Origin: an uncultured Spirochaetales bacterium
GTDB lineage: Bacteria > Spirochaetota > Spirochaetia > Sphaerochaetales > Sphaerochaetaceae
NCBI GenBank assembly: GCA_944390025.1
Contig: CALXOK010000019.1
Location: 1 to 37,645, forward strand
Reading direction: 5' to 3'
Length of the DNA: 37,645 nt
The notes under the pieces are model-generated. The model made no database searches, had not been told where the DNA came from, and saw only the letters and a list, made by a program, of their open reading frames with translations. Both the position numbers and the translations under genes were made by a program. This document shows, piece after piece, positions 24,321 to 33,494 of the stretch (the first letter of the stretch is position 1; every line of letters begins with the position of its first letter).

Positions 24321-26554
24321 TTTCTCTTCCCCTTCTCTCTTTTTCTGTCCCTTTCCTGAGAAAGCCTGAAGAAATCAGCCATTGTACCGCCAGAAAAATC
24401 ATCACTTTTCGTGTATGACTTTCTGTCACTGCGGCGCTCATCTTCATTAAAATCCCTTCTCCTGTGCTCGAGCTTGCTGGGCCGCACGACTTCGACACGT
24501 GTCTCATATACAGCCTTCGGAACCTTCACTGCAGGTTTTTTCACGACAATCTTTATCTTTCCGCTCTCTGTCATGACAGGCTTTGTCCTTGCCGCAGCAG
24601 GAGATGCGATTCTGACCTTCACCTCTTTCTCCTCATAAGAACAGCTGAGACGCTGGCAGATGTAGTGAATGCTGCCGTCGGCATCCTGTACTCTCATCAT
24701 CTGGCCATGACAGTAAGGGCACTCTCTGGCATCCGGGAAATGCGGGTCATAGACAAGGGATGAGGAGCGGACCTCGTCAACGAGGCTGGAAGCCATTTTC
24801 TTGATATCGCGGATGAAAGTATCCGCATCCTCCCTGCCCTTGCTGATTGCATCAAGCCTTTCTTCCCACTTTCCGGTAAGTTCAGGAGAAGAGAGCACTG
24901 CAGGGGACAGGCGGACGACCTCACGGCCCTTCACTGTCGGGACAAGATACTTTCCCTGACGCTCCACATAGTTGTTCTGAATGAGTTTTTCTATGATTTC
25001 GGCGCGTGTTGCAGGGGTGCCCAGTCCGTTTGACAGATGACCCTTGAGGACCTTGTCATCGACAAAGCGTCCCGCATGCTCCATAGCCGCAAGAAGGCTT
25101 GCTTCAGTATAACGTTCAGGCGGAGTTGTCGAGCTCTTTCTCACCCTGACTGACCCGACTGTGACACTGTCACCCTCCTTCATTCTCAGAAGGGCGAATG
25201 AGTTGTCCCCCTCGTCAACTGCAGGAGAGGCAGAACGGATGTTCAGCGCAATGGACACAGAGCGCCAGCCCTGAGTCACAGGCATGGAAAGGCGTGTCTT
25301 GAAAAGCTTTCCGTCAACATCGATTCTGCAGGTCGTCGTCTTGTAAATGTAAGACGGGGAGAGAACTTCCAGAAAGCGCATCGCGATGAGATTGAAAAGC
25401 TTTGTCTCATCAGCAGAAAGGTCTTCCATCCTCACCTTCTGCTCTGTAGGAATGATGGCATGGTGGTCACTGACAAGGGCATCCTGCACAAAACGCTCAG
25501 CATCGTAAGAGGGCATTGAATCAAGATATTCCTGACTCACGATTGAGAAAGGAGTGTCCCTCAGTGCCCTGAGCCTGTCTGGAAGAGTCGGGACGATGTC
25601 TGATGAGATATAACGGGAGTCAGTTCTGGGATATGTGACTATCTTGTGAACCTCATAAAGACGCTGAAGGGTGTCAAGAGTCTCCTTCGCGGAAAAACCC
25701 AGCATGATGTTGGCATCACGCTGGAGCTCTGTCAGGTCGTAAGCAAGAGGAGCCTTCTCCTCCTTCTGATCAGTCTCAAGACTGACAACCGTGCCGGTTT
25801 TTCCGGCAAAGGAAGTTTCAAAGTCTTCCTTGAGTTTCTCATCCTGGAAACGGATGCTGTTCTCATCGCTGTAGTAGCTGGCGCTGAAAAGGCCGAAATC
25901 CGCACGGGCTGTATAGTAGAAAGAACCGAGGAAGGCCTCAATCTCATCCTCCCTGTGTGTCATCAGTGCCAGTGTCGGAGTCTGGACACGGCCTGCGGAA
26001 AGCCTTGAATCATAATGGCATGTGAGAGCCCTCGTGACATTCATTCCGACATACCAGTCAGCGGCAGAACGGCATTCTGCAGCCTTGTAGAGGCAGTCGT
26101 AATCGCTTGCAGGATGAAGAGAGGAAAAACCGTCACGGATCGCCTTCTCTGTCTGGCTGCTGATCCACAGCCTCTCGGCCGGACCGCTCCAGCCGCAGAG
26201 CTTGAGAATCCAGCGGGCGACAAGCTCCCCTTCACGGCCTGCATCTGTCGCGATGACGACACTTGAGATGTCTGGACGCTTCAGAAGTTCTTCGATATGG
26301 GCGAACTGGTCCTTAGTGCTCTCAATCACCTGCTGGTCAAGAGTCTGAGGAATCATTGGCAGGTCTTTCATCGACCATCTTTTATAGCGCTCGCTGTAAT
26401 GAGCCGGCTCACACAGCTCAACAAGATGTCCAAGAGCCCAGGTGACGACATACTCGTCCCCCTCGATATATCCATCACCGCGGCCTTTTGAGCCAAGCAC
26501 TCTGGCAAGCTCACGGGCCACGGAAGGTTTTTCCGCTATGACAAGTTTTTTCAT
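24317..26554 (-). CDS. topB: DNA topoisomerase III (type IA)
   Basis: This 745-residue enzyme cuts and passes single DNA strands, with a likely role in decatenation and recombination-intermediate resolution. The TOPRIM domain opens with KKLVIAEKPSVARELA, and its acidic motif is DAGREGE at 104-110. SAGRVQTPTLALM lies at about 186-198. The catalytic tyrosine is Tyr308 in TYPRTDSR. One zinc ribbon (ECPYC...YICQRLSCSYEE) follows the core. A basic, unstructured C-terminal tail of about 100 residues ends in a KREKGKRK-like sequence and probably binds nucleic acid. I use the ATG at 26554, since the frame upstream of it would overlap the ferredoxin promoter. It lacks a strong ribosome-binding site. 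Confidence 0.95.
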   Translation of the reverse strand: MKKLVIAEKPSVARELARVLGSKGRGDGYIEGDEYVVTWALGHLVELCEPAHYSERYKRWSMKDLPMIPQTLDQQVIESTKDQFAHIEELLKRPDISSVVIATDAGREGELVARWILKLCGWSGPAERLWISSQTEKAIRDGFSSLHPASDYDCLYKAAECRSAADWYVGMNVTRALTCHYDSRLSAGRVQTPTLALMTHREDEIEAFLGSFYYTARADFGLFSASYYSDENSIRFQDEKLKEDFETSFAGKTGTVVSLETDQKEEKAPLAYDLTELQRDANIMLGFSAKETLDTLQRLYEVHKIVTYPRTDSRYISSDIVPTLPDRLRALRDTPFSIVSQEYLDSMPSYDAERFVQDALVSDHHAIIPTEQKVRMEDLSADETKLFNLIAMRFLEVLSPSYIYKTTTCRIDVDGKLFKTRLSMPVTQGWRSVSIALNIRSASPAVDEGDNSFALLRMKEGDSVTVGSVRVRKSSTTPPERYTEASLLAAMEHAGRFVDDKVLKGHLSNGLGTPATRAEIIEKLIQNNYVERQGKYLVPTVKGREVVRLSPAVLSSPELTGKWEERLDAISKGREDADTFIRDIKKMASSLVDEVRSSSLVYDPHFPDARECPYCHGQMMRVQDADGSIHYICQRLSCSYEEKEVKVRIASPAAARTKPVMTESGKIKIVVKKPAVKVPKAVYETRVEVVRPSKLEHRRRDFNEDERRSDRKSYTKSDDFSGGTMADFFRLSQERDRKREKGKRK

Positions 26555-26636
26555 GTCCGCGATTCTACCAGAAACCATAGAGCTGTGAAAACCCTTTGTT
26601 CTGGCACTATTGAGCCTTCCGGAAGGCTTTCTTCCC

Positions 26637-26665
26637 TTGACCTGAGCACCTGTTGGAATTATACT
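26637..26665 (+). promoter_or_regulatory. promoter of the ferredoxin gene
   Basis: TTGACC (26637-26642), 17 bp, TATACT (26660-26665). Both hexamers match the consensus at five of six positions with ideal spacing, 31 bases upstream of the ferredoxin ATG. Confidence 0.85.
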
Positions 26666-26696
26666 TTCACCATCTTTTAGAAGAAGGAGTAACACT

Positions 26697-26864
26697 ATGG
26701 CTTATAGGATTACAGACACATGCGTCGCATGTGGAACATGTGCCGGAGAGTGCCCGGTCGGAGCAATCTCAGAAGGCGACATCTATTCAATCGACGCTGA
26801 GAAGTGCATCGAGTGCGGAACATGCGCAAGCGTATGCCCGACAGGTGCTATTGAAGAAGCCTGA
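26697..26864 (+). CDS. 2[4Fe-4S] ferredoxin (clostridial type)
   Basis: This 55-residue electron carrier has two classic cluster motifs. The first is CVACGTCAGECP, with Cys at residues 9, 12, 15 and 19. The second is CIECGTCASVCP, with Cys at 37, 40, 43 and 47. Each is followed by the usual Pro-x-Gly-Ala-Ile turn, and the halves are pseudo-symmetric. It is a soluble, low-potential carrier typical of anaerobes that ferment via pyruvate:ferredoxin oxidoreductase. The ATG has AGAAGGAG eight bases upstream. Promoter and terminator flank it, so it is probably a single-gene, highly expressed transcript. The redox partner is not in the window. Confidence 0.97.
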   Translation: MAYRITDTCVACGTCAGECPVGAISEGDIYSIDAEKCIECGTCASVCPTGAIEEA

Positions 26865-26883
26865 GCGCTTTTTCACTTTGATC

Positions 26884-26909
26884 AGGCTGTCCGCACGGGC
26901 AGCCTTTTT
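26884..26909 (+). terminator. ferredoxin terminator
   Basis: AGGCTGTCCG / CGGGCAGCCT (26884-26905; ten pairs in principle including one G-U, the innermost probably open as loop) is followed by TTTTT. It lies 20 bases past the ferredoxin stop. Confidence 0.88.
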
Positions 26910-26911
26910 CT

Positions 26912-27400
26912 ATGTTCAGCATCTTCTTTTTATCCATTTCCCAGCTGTTTCTCATCTTCCTGGCCCGGACATTTCCCTCTTCGGGCTGTGCCGTTGCGCT
27001 CATGCTTATCCTGGCATGCGCACTGGATGCAATCATCCATTCTCACGTCATTGCGGAAGTATGTGCGATAATCATCATCGCCATTGCCCTTTCATCCGGC
27101 TTTGTGAGAAGGAATCTCCTGAGACTCCAGCCGCTGGCTGTCACCCTTTTTCCCATAATCATGCATGAAAGCCTTTCCTGGCTTTGTCTTCCTTTCTGCC
27201 TCATCTGTCTTGTCAGCTTCATCAGAAAGGATCTTGCCAGCCTCATCCTCTCTGTCAGCGCAAGCCTGTCTTTCTCTTTAACACTTTCTTACTTCTATTA
27301 TCTTGAAATGCCGGTGACCCTGATTCTCTGGGCCCTCTTTGTTCTCTTGTCTCTTGTGCTGAATCCGGCAAGAGAAAAGAAGACAGAAAAGCGGAATTGA
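26912..27400 (+). CDS. small integral membrane protein of unknown function
   Basis: This 162-residue, very hydrophobic protein has about five transmembrane segments separated by short basic loops (one with RRNLLRLQ, one with IRKD). It ends in a charged tail with Arg, Glu and Lys. I recognise no family. The ATG at 26912 follows the ferredoxin terminator by two bases and has no ribosome-binding site, so the true start may be the ATG at 27002. Alternatively it is translated from terminator read-through. The frame is uninterrupted and on the same strand as xseA, whose ATG follows 11 bases later, which supports it being real. A role in DNA repair should not be assumed from position. Confidence 0.55.
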   Translation: MFSIFFLSISQLFLIFLARTFPSSGCAVALMLILACALDAIIHSHVIAEVCAIIIIAIALSSGFVRRNLLRLQPLAVTLFPIIMHESLSWLCLPFCLICLVSFIRKDLASLILSVSASLSFSLTLSYFYYLEMPVTLILWALFVLLSLVLNPAREKKTEKRN

Positions 27401-27410
27401 TGTAGACTTC

Positions 27411-28877
27411 ATGGCTGTGAACAGTGACAATGTGCTTTTGGACAAACCGCTTGAAGTCAGTGAGATAAACCATCTGCTGAAAGTCTTCATCAGAGAGCGC
27501 TTCTACAACCTTTCCGTAGTCGGGGAAATCTCGACATTCCGTCCTTCGGCAAACGGGCACTGGTATTTCAAGCTGAAAGATGAGAAAAGCCAGATAGACG
27601 CTGTCATGTTCCGCGGCCAGAACGCCATTTGTGATTTTATTCCTGCAGACGGCGATCTTGTCGAAGTGACAGGAAGCATCGATGTTTTCGAGCCGAGAGG
27701 CACCTACCAGATTATCATACAGAGTATGAAGAGAGGCGGACTCGGTCAGATTCTCGCCATGCTCCAGAAAAAAAAGGAGTATTACCGATCTCTTGGATGG
27801 TTTGACCAGTCATCGAAGCCGGCCCTTCCCCGCTACCCTGAGAACATCGGAGTCGTGACGGCCCTTACCGGAGCCGCAGTCAGGGACATCCTTGACACGA
27901 CCCGCCGCAGGGCCCCATGCGTCGATGTGACTATATATCCCGTGCTTGTGCAGGGAGAGAGTGCGGCCTCGCAGATTAGCGCGGCAATCAGGCAGGCCAA
28001 TGACCTTATGCTTTCAGATGTGCTCATTGTCGGACGCGGAGGCGGCTCTGTCGAAGACCTGCTTCCATTCAGCGATGATGAGGTGGTGAAGGCAGTTCAT
28101 GAAAGCAGGATTCCCGTCATCTCTGCAGTCGGACATGAGATTGATGAGAGCATTTGCGACCTTGTCGCTACCAGAAAGGCAATAACACCGACTGACGGCG
28201 CGATGATTGCCACAGCCGGCTATGAAGAAGCCCGGCAGAAACTTCCATCGCTCGAAAAGGAAAGGAAGGCATCTGTCAGCCAGCGCTGCTGGCAGGCCTC
28301 CAGTCGTATTGTCAGCCTTGACTACCTTTCACATCTTGTGGAAAAACGGCTTGCAGTCATTGACAGAAGCTCAGTTGATTACCTCGGACGCATCCTGACT
28401 GAGAAGACGGATTCCCTGACCTTGCGCCTTTCATATGCCTTCGATGGCATCATTGCAGAAGAGCGCCTTCTGGTAAGACAGAAATCTGAAATGGTCAGGC
28501 TTCTGATGAAAGAATGCATGGAGAATCTGGACAGGAAGCTGAAAGAAAGAGAGAACGGGACACGCTCGGCCTCAGCAGGGCTTGTGCTGCTTCTTGAGAA
28601 AAAGCTGCTGAAGGCGGAAAGCCTCATGCCTTCTGCCTCAATGATGCGTGAGGCAGTCATCACGCGCTGGAAAAACCGTGCGCTGCGACTTGAAAGCCTC
28701 ATGTCTGTATGTGAGGCATCAGGGCCTCAGGCAGCACTTGCCAGAGGCTATGCGCTTGTGCAGAGGAAAGACGGAAGCCTTGTCACCTCAGCTGAGGCTC
28801 TCAGATGTGGAGACAGGCTGAGAATCAGACTGAAAGACGGTACTGTTCCAGTCACCGTCGAAGGAGATGGAGTATGA
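27411..28877 (+). CDS. xseA: exodeoxyribonuclease VII large subunit
   Basis: This 488-residue protein is the catalytic subunit of exonuclease VII, which degrades single-stranded DNA from both ends. An OB-fold spans about residues 12-110 (VVGEISTFRPSANGHWYFKLKD, then the DAVMFRG segment). The catalytic domain has GVVTALTGAAVRDIL, the glycine-rich VLIVGRGGGSVEDLLPFSDDEVVKAV and SAVGHEIDESICD. A long helical stalk region follows, and the end has ARGYALVQRKDG. After the GHE motif the usual VADxRAxTPSAAAE reads VATRKAITPTDGAM, a mild deviation. No clear ribosome-binding site precedes the ATG. The stop overlaps the xseB start. Confidence 0.95.
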   Translation: MAVNSDNVLLDKPLEVSEINHLLKVFIRERFYNLSVVGEISTFRPSANGHWYFKLKDEKSQIDAVMFRGQNAICDFIPADGDLVEVTGSIDVFEPRGTYQIIIQSMKRGGLGQILAMLQKKKEYYRSLGWFDQSSKPALPRYPENIGVVTALTGAAVRDILDTTRRRAPCVDVTIYPVLVQGESAASQISAAIRQANDLMLSDVLIVGRGGGSVEDLLPFSDDEVVKAVHESRIPVISAVGHEIDESICDLVATRKAITPTDGAMIATAGYEEARQKLPSLEKERKASVSQRCWQASSRIVSLDYLSHLVEKRLAVIDRSSVDYLGRILTEKTDSLTLRLSYAFDGIIAEERLLVRQKSEMVRLLMKECMENLDRKLKERENGTRSASAGLVLLLEKKLLKAESLMPSASMMREAVITRWKNRALRLESLMSVCEASGPQAALARGYALVQRKDGSLVTSAEALRCGDRLRIRLKDGTVPVTVEGDGV

Positions 28878-29080
28878 GTTTTGAAACGGATTTGAAACGT
28901 CTTGAGGAAATAACGGAGCTTCTCAAGGCTGACGAGACGGGCCTTGAGGAGAGCCTGAAGCTTTATGAAGAGGCATCAGCGCTCAACAAAAAGCTGACAA
29001 AGACGCTTGAAGAAGTCAGGCGCAGAATTGAGACGGTCTCTTCAGACGGAATCACTGAAGAAGTGAAAGAAGAAAACTAA
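28874..29080 (+). CDS. xseB: exodeoxyribonuclease VII small subunit
   Basis: This 68-residue helical hairpin binds the stalk of XseA. Family features are the opening FETDLKRLEEITELL, the GLEESLKLYEEA turn, and the KLTKTLEEVRRRIE helix. The ATG at 28874 is chosen because it overlaps the xseA stop by four bases (ATGA) and has AAGGAGATGG upstream. Longer in-frame versions lie within xseA. The stop codon overlaps tail-to-tail with the pseudouridine synthase gene by four bases. Confidence 0.93.
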   Translation: MSFETDLKRLEEITELLKADETGLEESLKLYEEASALNKKLTKTLEEVRRRIETVSSDGITEEVKEEN

Positions 29081-29772
29081 AGTGTCAGTGTGAGGTAACT
29101 GCCTGTCGACGGGCTCGTGAAGCTTATGCCCACGGCAGTCAGTCCGAAGTCCTCACTCTCAGTCCCGCCGTACAGCACATCCCCTTTCAGGGGGTAGCCT
29201 GCCCAGGCCATGTGACAGCGTATCTGATGGCGGAAACCGCGGCTCAGCGTGCATATGACACTGTTTTCGCTTTCCATTTCGATCTGGGTTGAGTATTTCT
29301 GTCCGCTGCAGCGCTTTGCACCGGCATTGAGAGCCGGACGTACAGCAGCTCCTCTAGGACCAAACAGCCTGAAATATGATGAGATAATCGTATTCCCGCT
29401 CAGGATGTCCGGATAAGGAAAGGGAGGAAAGCCATCAGGAAGATCATTCGTCCTGTGTGTGAAAACAGCCCTGTACTGCTTGATGATTCCATCCCTCTTC
29501 TGCTCTTTAATCAGATTGTCATAGGCCGCCTGATTAAGGGCGAAGAGAACCAGACCTGATGTTGGCGTGTCCAGCCGGTGAATCAGGCCTCCCTCGCGCT
29601 CAAGGTTGCCGCGTGGAATCATTATCTGAGGGTGTTTTTTTCTTACGATGTTGACCAGACAAAATTCATCCCCGTCACCGGTAAGCGGTGCTGTGGGGAT
29701 GCCTGAAGGTTTGTTAACGACAAGGATGTCGTTATCAGAATAGATTTCCTCAATCTCTGTCTGCGGCAGCAT
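29077..29772 (-). CDS. RluA-family RNA pseudouridine synthase
   Basis: This 231-residue enzyme isomerises uridine to pseudouridine in rRNA or tRNA. The catalytic motif HRLDTPTSGL places the nucleophilic Asp at residue 68. The family opening (ILVVNKPSGIPT) and the C-terminal RGFRHQIRCHMAWAGYPLKGDVLYG region are intact. There is no S4 domain, and it is shorter than RluD or RluC, closer to stand-alone RluA types. Which base it modifies cannot be told. The start at 29772 overlaps the upstream Bax-inhibitor-like gene by 23 bases, so the two are coupled. Confidence 0.92.
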   Translation of the reverse strand: MLPQTEIEEIYSDNDILVVNKPSGIPTAPLTGDGDEFCLVNIVRKKHPQIMIPRGNLEREGGLIHRLDTPTSGLVLFALNQAAYDNLIKEQKRDGIIKQYRAVFTHRTNDLPDGFPPFPYPDILSGNTIISSYFRLFGPRGAAVRPALNAGAKRCSGQKYSTQIEMESENSVICTLSRGFRHQIRCHMAWAGYPLKGDVLYGGTESEDFGLTAVGISFTSPSTGSYLTLTL

Positions 29773-30460
29773 AGATTCTCAGCAGATAAAGGAAGATGTT
29801 CAAAAAGTCTAGGTAAAGGTCAAGGGCACCGATCAGGCCGAGCTTAGTATGCTCTTCCCTTGTCATCTCCGCTCCATACTCCCTGTTCATGCTGACAATT
29901 CTCTTTGTATCCCAGATGGTGAGGCCTGTGAAAATGACCACGCCCAAGACACTTATCGCCAGATCAAGCCAGGTGGAGAAGAAAATCATGTTGAAAATCA
30001 TGGCGACCAGAAGTCCTGTCAGACCCATCATCAGATAGCGTGACCAGGAAGCCGGATTCTTCTTTGACACTGTCGCGTAAATGCTTGTAACACCGAACAT
30101 GAGTGCTGTTGTCACAAAGGCCTTCCAGATAAGCGCCACAGGATAGACGATGAATATCGATGACAGGCTGAGGCCTGTGAGGGCTGAATATGCGAAGAAT
30201 GTGACAAGAGCCGATGTTGTCGACATGCGCTCGACGCGTGACGAGAGCGAGAAGACCAGTGCGAGCTGTGCGACACACAGGATAATCACGCCAAATGGGT
30301 TCATAAGGAAGAATCTGTTCAGGAATGCGCTTGATGAGGCGAAAAACGCAACGGCTCCTGTGACCAGAAGGCCGGCGGCCATGAAAAGATAGACATTCCT
30401 GATAAGGCTGTTCTCGCGTTCAGCCGTGTTTGCATAAACTGTAAGTCTTGTTTCTTTCAT
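29750..30460 (-). CDS. Bax inhibitor-1/YccA family membrane protein
   Basis: This 236-residue protein has seven predicted transmembrane segments and the hallmark C-terminal pattern of the family: GLTIWDTKRI, then GALDLYLDFLNIFLYLLRI. Bacterial members such as YetJ leak calcium in a pH-dependent way, and YccA modulates FtsH. The role here is unknown. The ATG at 30460 has AGAGGA nine bases upstream, and a promoter lies about 20-45 bases before it. It is cotranscribed with the pseudouridine synthase gene. Confidence 0.9.
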   Translation of the reverse strand: MKETRLTVYANTAERENSLIRNVYLFMAAGLLVTGAVAFFASSSAFLNRFFLMNPFGVIILCVAQLALVFSLSSRVERMSTTSALVTFFAYSALTGLSLSSIFIVYPVALIWKAFVTTALMFGVTSIYATVSKKNPASWSRYLMMGLTGLLVAMIFNMIFFSTWLDLAISVLGVVIFTGLTIWDTKRIVSMNREYGAEMTREEHTKLGLIGALDLYLDFLNIFLYLLRIYAAADRD

Positions 30461-30479
30461 CAGTTTCCTCTACAGCTTA

Positions 30480-30507
30480 AATTTAACAAATACACACCAA
30501 AGGTCAA
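30480..30507 (-). promoter_or_regulatory. promoter of the Bax-inhibitor-like/RluA-family unit
   Basis: TTGACC (30502-30507), 16 bp, TAAATT (30480-30485) on the minus strand, about 20 bases upstream of the start codon. It is back-to-back with the plus-strand promoter at 30536. Confidence 0.55.
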
Positions 30508-30535
30508 GCAAATATGTGTCAGCTGCCGGAAAATG

Positions 30536-30565
30536 TGGACAAGAGCGGCCATTGGAAACTATATT
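30536..30565 (+). promoter_or_regulatory. promoter of the lipoprotein-rarA operon, implying a near-leaderless mRNA
   Basis: TGGACA (30536-30541), 18 bp, TATATT (30560-30565). Each hexamer matches the consensus at five of six positions. Transcription would start about seven bases past the -10, at or next to the ATG at 30572 or 30575. Confidence 0.6.
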
Positions 30566-30571
30566 TCAGGT

Positions 30572-31246
30572 ATGATGAGATTGCTTATCGCCCTTCTGTG
30601 CTGCCTCACCCTTCTTTCATGTCAGAGCACAAAAGAAGATGATTTCCTGTCTTCCCTTGATGAGGATGAAGCGCGGGTAATCCTGGTTCAGAGCGTGACT
30701 GATGCCCTTATCGCAAGTGAGAATCAGGCATTCAGCGAAGAAGGCATGCGCCAGCTGCCTCTTGATCGCTCCTACGATGTCTACATTGACGAGCTTCCTC
30801 AGTTCACACCGGCATTTGAGAGCTGGATCAGTGTCACAGGAGAGGTGCTCAGGAATGCCATGGAGAGTGTCACGGACTATCTGATGGACTGTATCGGGCA
30901 GCTTGAACTTAATCCTGTCGTGACCTATTTCGAGCAGGGTTATTCAAGTGTCAGCGCAGAGCTTGAACGCCAGTGTTCAGCTCAGGTAAAGACCATCTTC
31001 CTTGAAAACATAGCGCTTCATCATGACGAACTGAACGAGGCCTGGACTCATCTGGAAAGAGAAGCGCGAATCTACAGGGAGAACCTGGCGAATCTCTCGC
31101 TCGTGGGACAGGGCAAGAATATTGACAGCATAGCCAGAATCCCGGATGAGAATCTTGCCGCATGGGCGGCGTACACGGTCTTTGACATCCTGAGCCAGAA
31201 TGAGATAGTCATACGTGCCTCGATGCTCACAGACAGAGGAGAATGA
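30572..31246 (+). CDS. small lipoprotein of unknown function
   Basis: This protein of about 224 residues has a short signal peptide starting MMRLL and a lipobox ending LLSC. An acidic linker and a mostly helical, acidic body follow, with several Glu/Gln-rich helices. I recognise no family. Two adjacent ATGs (30572, 30575) are equally possible. An upstream in-frame ATG at 30533 would bury the signal peptide and the promoter, so it is rejected. It heads a five-gene operon and ends two bases before the rarA ATG, with GAGGAGAA in its last codons serving rarA. Confidence 0.8.
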   Translation: MMRLLIALLCCLTLLSCQSTKEDDFLSSLDEDEARVILVQSVTDALIASENQAFSEEGMRQLPLDRSYDVYIDELPQFTPAFESWISVTGEVLRNAMESVTDYLMDCIGQLELNPVVTYFEQGYSSVSAELERQCSAQVKTIFLENIALHHDELNEAWTHLEREARIYRENLANLSLVGQGKNIDSIARIPDENLAAWAAYTVFDILSQNEIVIRASMLTDRGE

Positions 31247-31247
31247 A

Positions 31248-33494
31248 ATGTCCTACAACGATGAAGACCTGTTTTCCATAGCGACAGACAAAAGCTCAGT
31301 GGAGCCTCTTGCCGCACGCATGCGACCCAGGACAATCGATGAATACATCGGACAGGAACATATTATCGGCAAAGGCCGCCTGCTCAGACGCGCGATTCAG
31401 GCCGACCTGCTTACAAGCGTCATCTTCTACGGTCCTCCCGGAACCGGAAAGACCACATTGGCCCGGGTCATTGCGAACACCACAAAAAGTCATTTCAGCA
31501 CGCTGAACGCAGTGCTATCCGGTGTAAAGGAACTCAGATACGAGATTGATGCCGCACGCGACCGTCTGAAGCTTTATAACAGGAAGACGATTCTCTTTGT
31601 CGATGAAGTCCACCGCTGGAACAAAAGCCAGCAGGATGCATTGCTGCCATGGGTTGAGAACGGGACAATCATACTCATCGGAGCAACGACTGAGAATCCC
31701 TATTTTGAAGTCAATGCGGCCCTTGTCTCACGCTCAAGGATCTTCCAGCTAACAAGACTCAGCAGGGATGAGATGATGAAAGTCGCCCTTCAGGCCCTTA
31801 ATGACAAGGAACGCGGATACGGACGATACCGCATCAGTTTCGAGGCCGGGGCACTGGAACACCTTGTGGATGTGGCTGACGGCGATGCGCGAAGCCTCCT
31901 GAATGCTCTCCAGCTTGCTGTTGAGACCACGCCGAAGACCTTCCCTCCTGCCCCGGATGAGGTAATAGAAATCACAATGGAGGTTGCAGAGGAGTCCATC
32001 CAGAAAAAAGTCGTACTGTACGACAAGGAAGGAGACTACCACTTCGATGTCATCTCCGCCTTCATAAAGTCATTGAGGGGAAGCGATCCGGATGCCGCGC
32101 TCTACTGGCTTGCAAGAATGGTCGCCGCAGGAGAGGATGCGCGCTTCATCTTCCGCCGCATGCTCATCCTTGCCTGCGAGGATGTCGGTCTGGCAGATCC
32201 TCAGGCAATCACTGTCGTGGAGTCCTGTGCCCGGGCCTTTGACCGCATCGGGCTGCCGGAAGGCCGCTTTCTGCTCACCCAGAGTGCGCTTTACCTTTCC
32301 ACCTGCCCCAAGAGTAATTCTTCACTGGGATTCTTCGACGCCCTCAGCGACATCGAGAAGATGCAGGCAGAGGAGGTGCCGAATCATCTCAAGGACCCGT
32401 CCAGGGACGGCAATGACCTTGGACACGGTAAAGGTTATCTGTACCCGCATTCATACAAAGACCACTTCGTCGCCCAGCAGTACCTGCCCTCTTCACTTCA
32501 GGGCAAGATGTACTACCATCCCTCCGACCAGGGCTATGAAGCGGGAATACGTCAGGGTGTTGAAAGACGCAGAGAAGCCCAGCTTGAAGCCGTTTCAGAT
32601 TCCCTTTTCGTGGAAAACCTCACCTACAGTCTTGAAAACAGGGCTGAGTCCAGATGGCTGAAGCGGGCCAGCAGCGCTGGAAGCGCCCTGCTGTTAAAGA
32701 TAAGGGACACACTGTTTGAAGGTCTCACCATCCGCCGCAGTGACAACATCCTCATACTCAACGCCTCTCACGGACTGCTTTTGTGGGAAGCAATGAAACA
32801 CAACCAAGAAGGGTTGTGCACCGCACAGGTGAAATCTGCAGAGGATAAGGAATATATCGACTACTATAAAGCCCAGCTGGATGAGCTGAGACAGCCGGAG
32901 GTCATCACCGGCTCCCCTGCCGATGTTGTCTCATCCCTCGACCCGGATCTGAAGTACGAATACATCTTCGGCCGCAATGTCTTCACCCGTCTGAAAAAGG
33001 AAGAAGGACTGCTGAACATTCTCTTCCGTGCACTGAGGGCGGAAGGAATACTCCGGCTTTGCGAGTCCGTGCCTTCACGAGGCTCAGCCCTTTCCCAGTT
33101 CGTGAATGACAAAACATTGAAAACACAGCTGATGAAGGCAGAGGAGACGATATATCACTCAAAGACAAATTCGATGAGCGACTGGGATGAAAATGACATT
33201 CAGCCATTCTTCAGCAGGAAGTTCTCCACTGTCACCACAAAGACAATGCTCAGCAATGAAGACAGACTGCTGGACAAGGCGACACTGACTCAGTGGATCA
33301 CGAAAAGCTATATTCCCTCGCTTGAGAAACAGGGCTTCGAGTGTGACACTCTTCTTGAGAGAGTCCTTAAAGAGTGCGAGAACAGGACTGTCAGCTGGAC
33401 GCACTGCCTCGTTTTCATAAATGCGACGAACTCAGAGGCTCCATCATCCAGCCAAAAGGACTGGAAAGATGTCATGGAGAAGACACGCTCATGA
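31248..33494 (+). CDS. rarA: RarA/MgsA-type AAA+ ATPase with a long C-terminal extension
   Basis: This protein is 748 residues; ordinary RarA is about 440. The first 450 residues are a complete RarA, a replication-fork-associated clamp-loader relative. Walker A is GPPGTGKT (62-69) and Walker B is ILFVDEVH (115-122). Also visible are the sensor GATTENP, the [16 protein letters not shown] block and [10 protein letters not shown]. Residues about 455-748 add a second region with a Rossmann-like segment ([17 protein letters not shown], residues 499-515). Helices and strands follow that recall a degenerate SAM-dependent methyltransferase, but without a clear G-x-G-x-G motif. I believe similar long forms occur in other spirochaetes. 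The ATG at 31248 has GAGGAGA upstream. The gene overlaps the next by four bases. Confidence 0.9.
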   Translation: MSYNDEDLFSIATDKSSVEPLAARMRPRTIDEYIGQEHIIGKGRLLRRAIQADLLTSVIFYGPPGTGKTTLARVIANTTKSHFSTLNAVLSGVKELRYEIDAARDRLKLYNRKTILFVDEVHRWNKSQQDALLPWVENGTIILIGATTENPYFEVNAALVSRSRIFQLTRLSRDEMMKVALQALNDKERGYGRYRISFEAGALEHLVDVADGDARSLLNALQLAVETTPKTFPPAPDEVIEITMEVAEESIQKKVVLYDKEGDYHFDVISAFIKSLRGSDPDAALYWLARMVAAGEDARFIFRRMLILACEDVGLADPQAITVVESCARAFDRIGLPEGRFLLTQSALYLSTCPKSNSSLGFFDALSDIEKMQAEEVPNHLKDPSRDGNDLGHGKGYLYPHSYKDHFVAQQYLPSSLQGKMYYHPSDQGYEAGIRQGVERRREAQLEAVSDSLFVENLTYSLENRAESRWLKRASSAGSALLLKIRDTLFEGLTIRRSDNILILNASHGLLLWEAMKHNQEGLCTAQVKSAEDKEYIDYYKAQLDELRQPEVITGSPADVVSSLDPDLKYEYIFGRNVFTRLKKEEGLLNILFRALRAEGILRLCESVPSRGSALSQFVNDKTLKTQLMKAEETIYHSKTNSMSDWDENDIQPFFSRKFSTVTTKTMLSNEDRLLDKATLTQWITKSYIPSLEKQGFECDTLLERVLKECENRTVSWTHCLVFINATNSEAPSSSQKDWKDVMEKTRS

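Noticed and set aside
26555..26695. N-terminal extension of topoisomerase III by 47 residues
   Set aside because: It lacks family similarity and would overlap the ferredoxin promoter; the protein family starts at the ATG at 26554.
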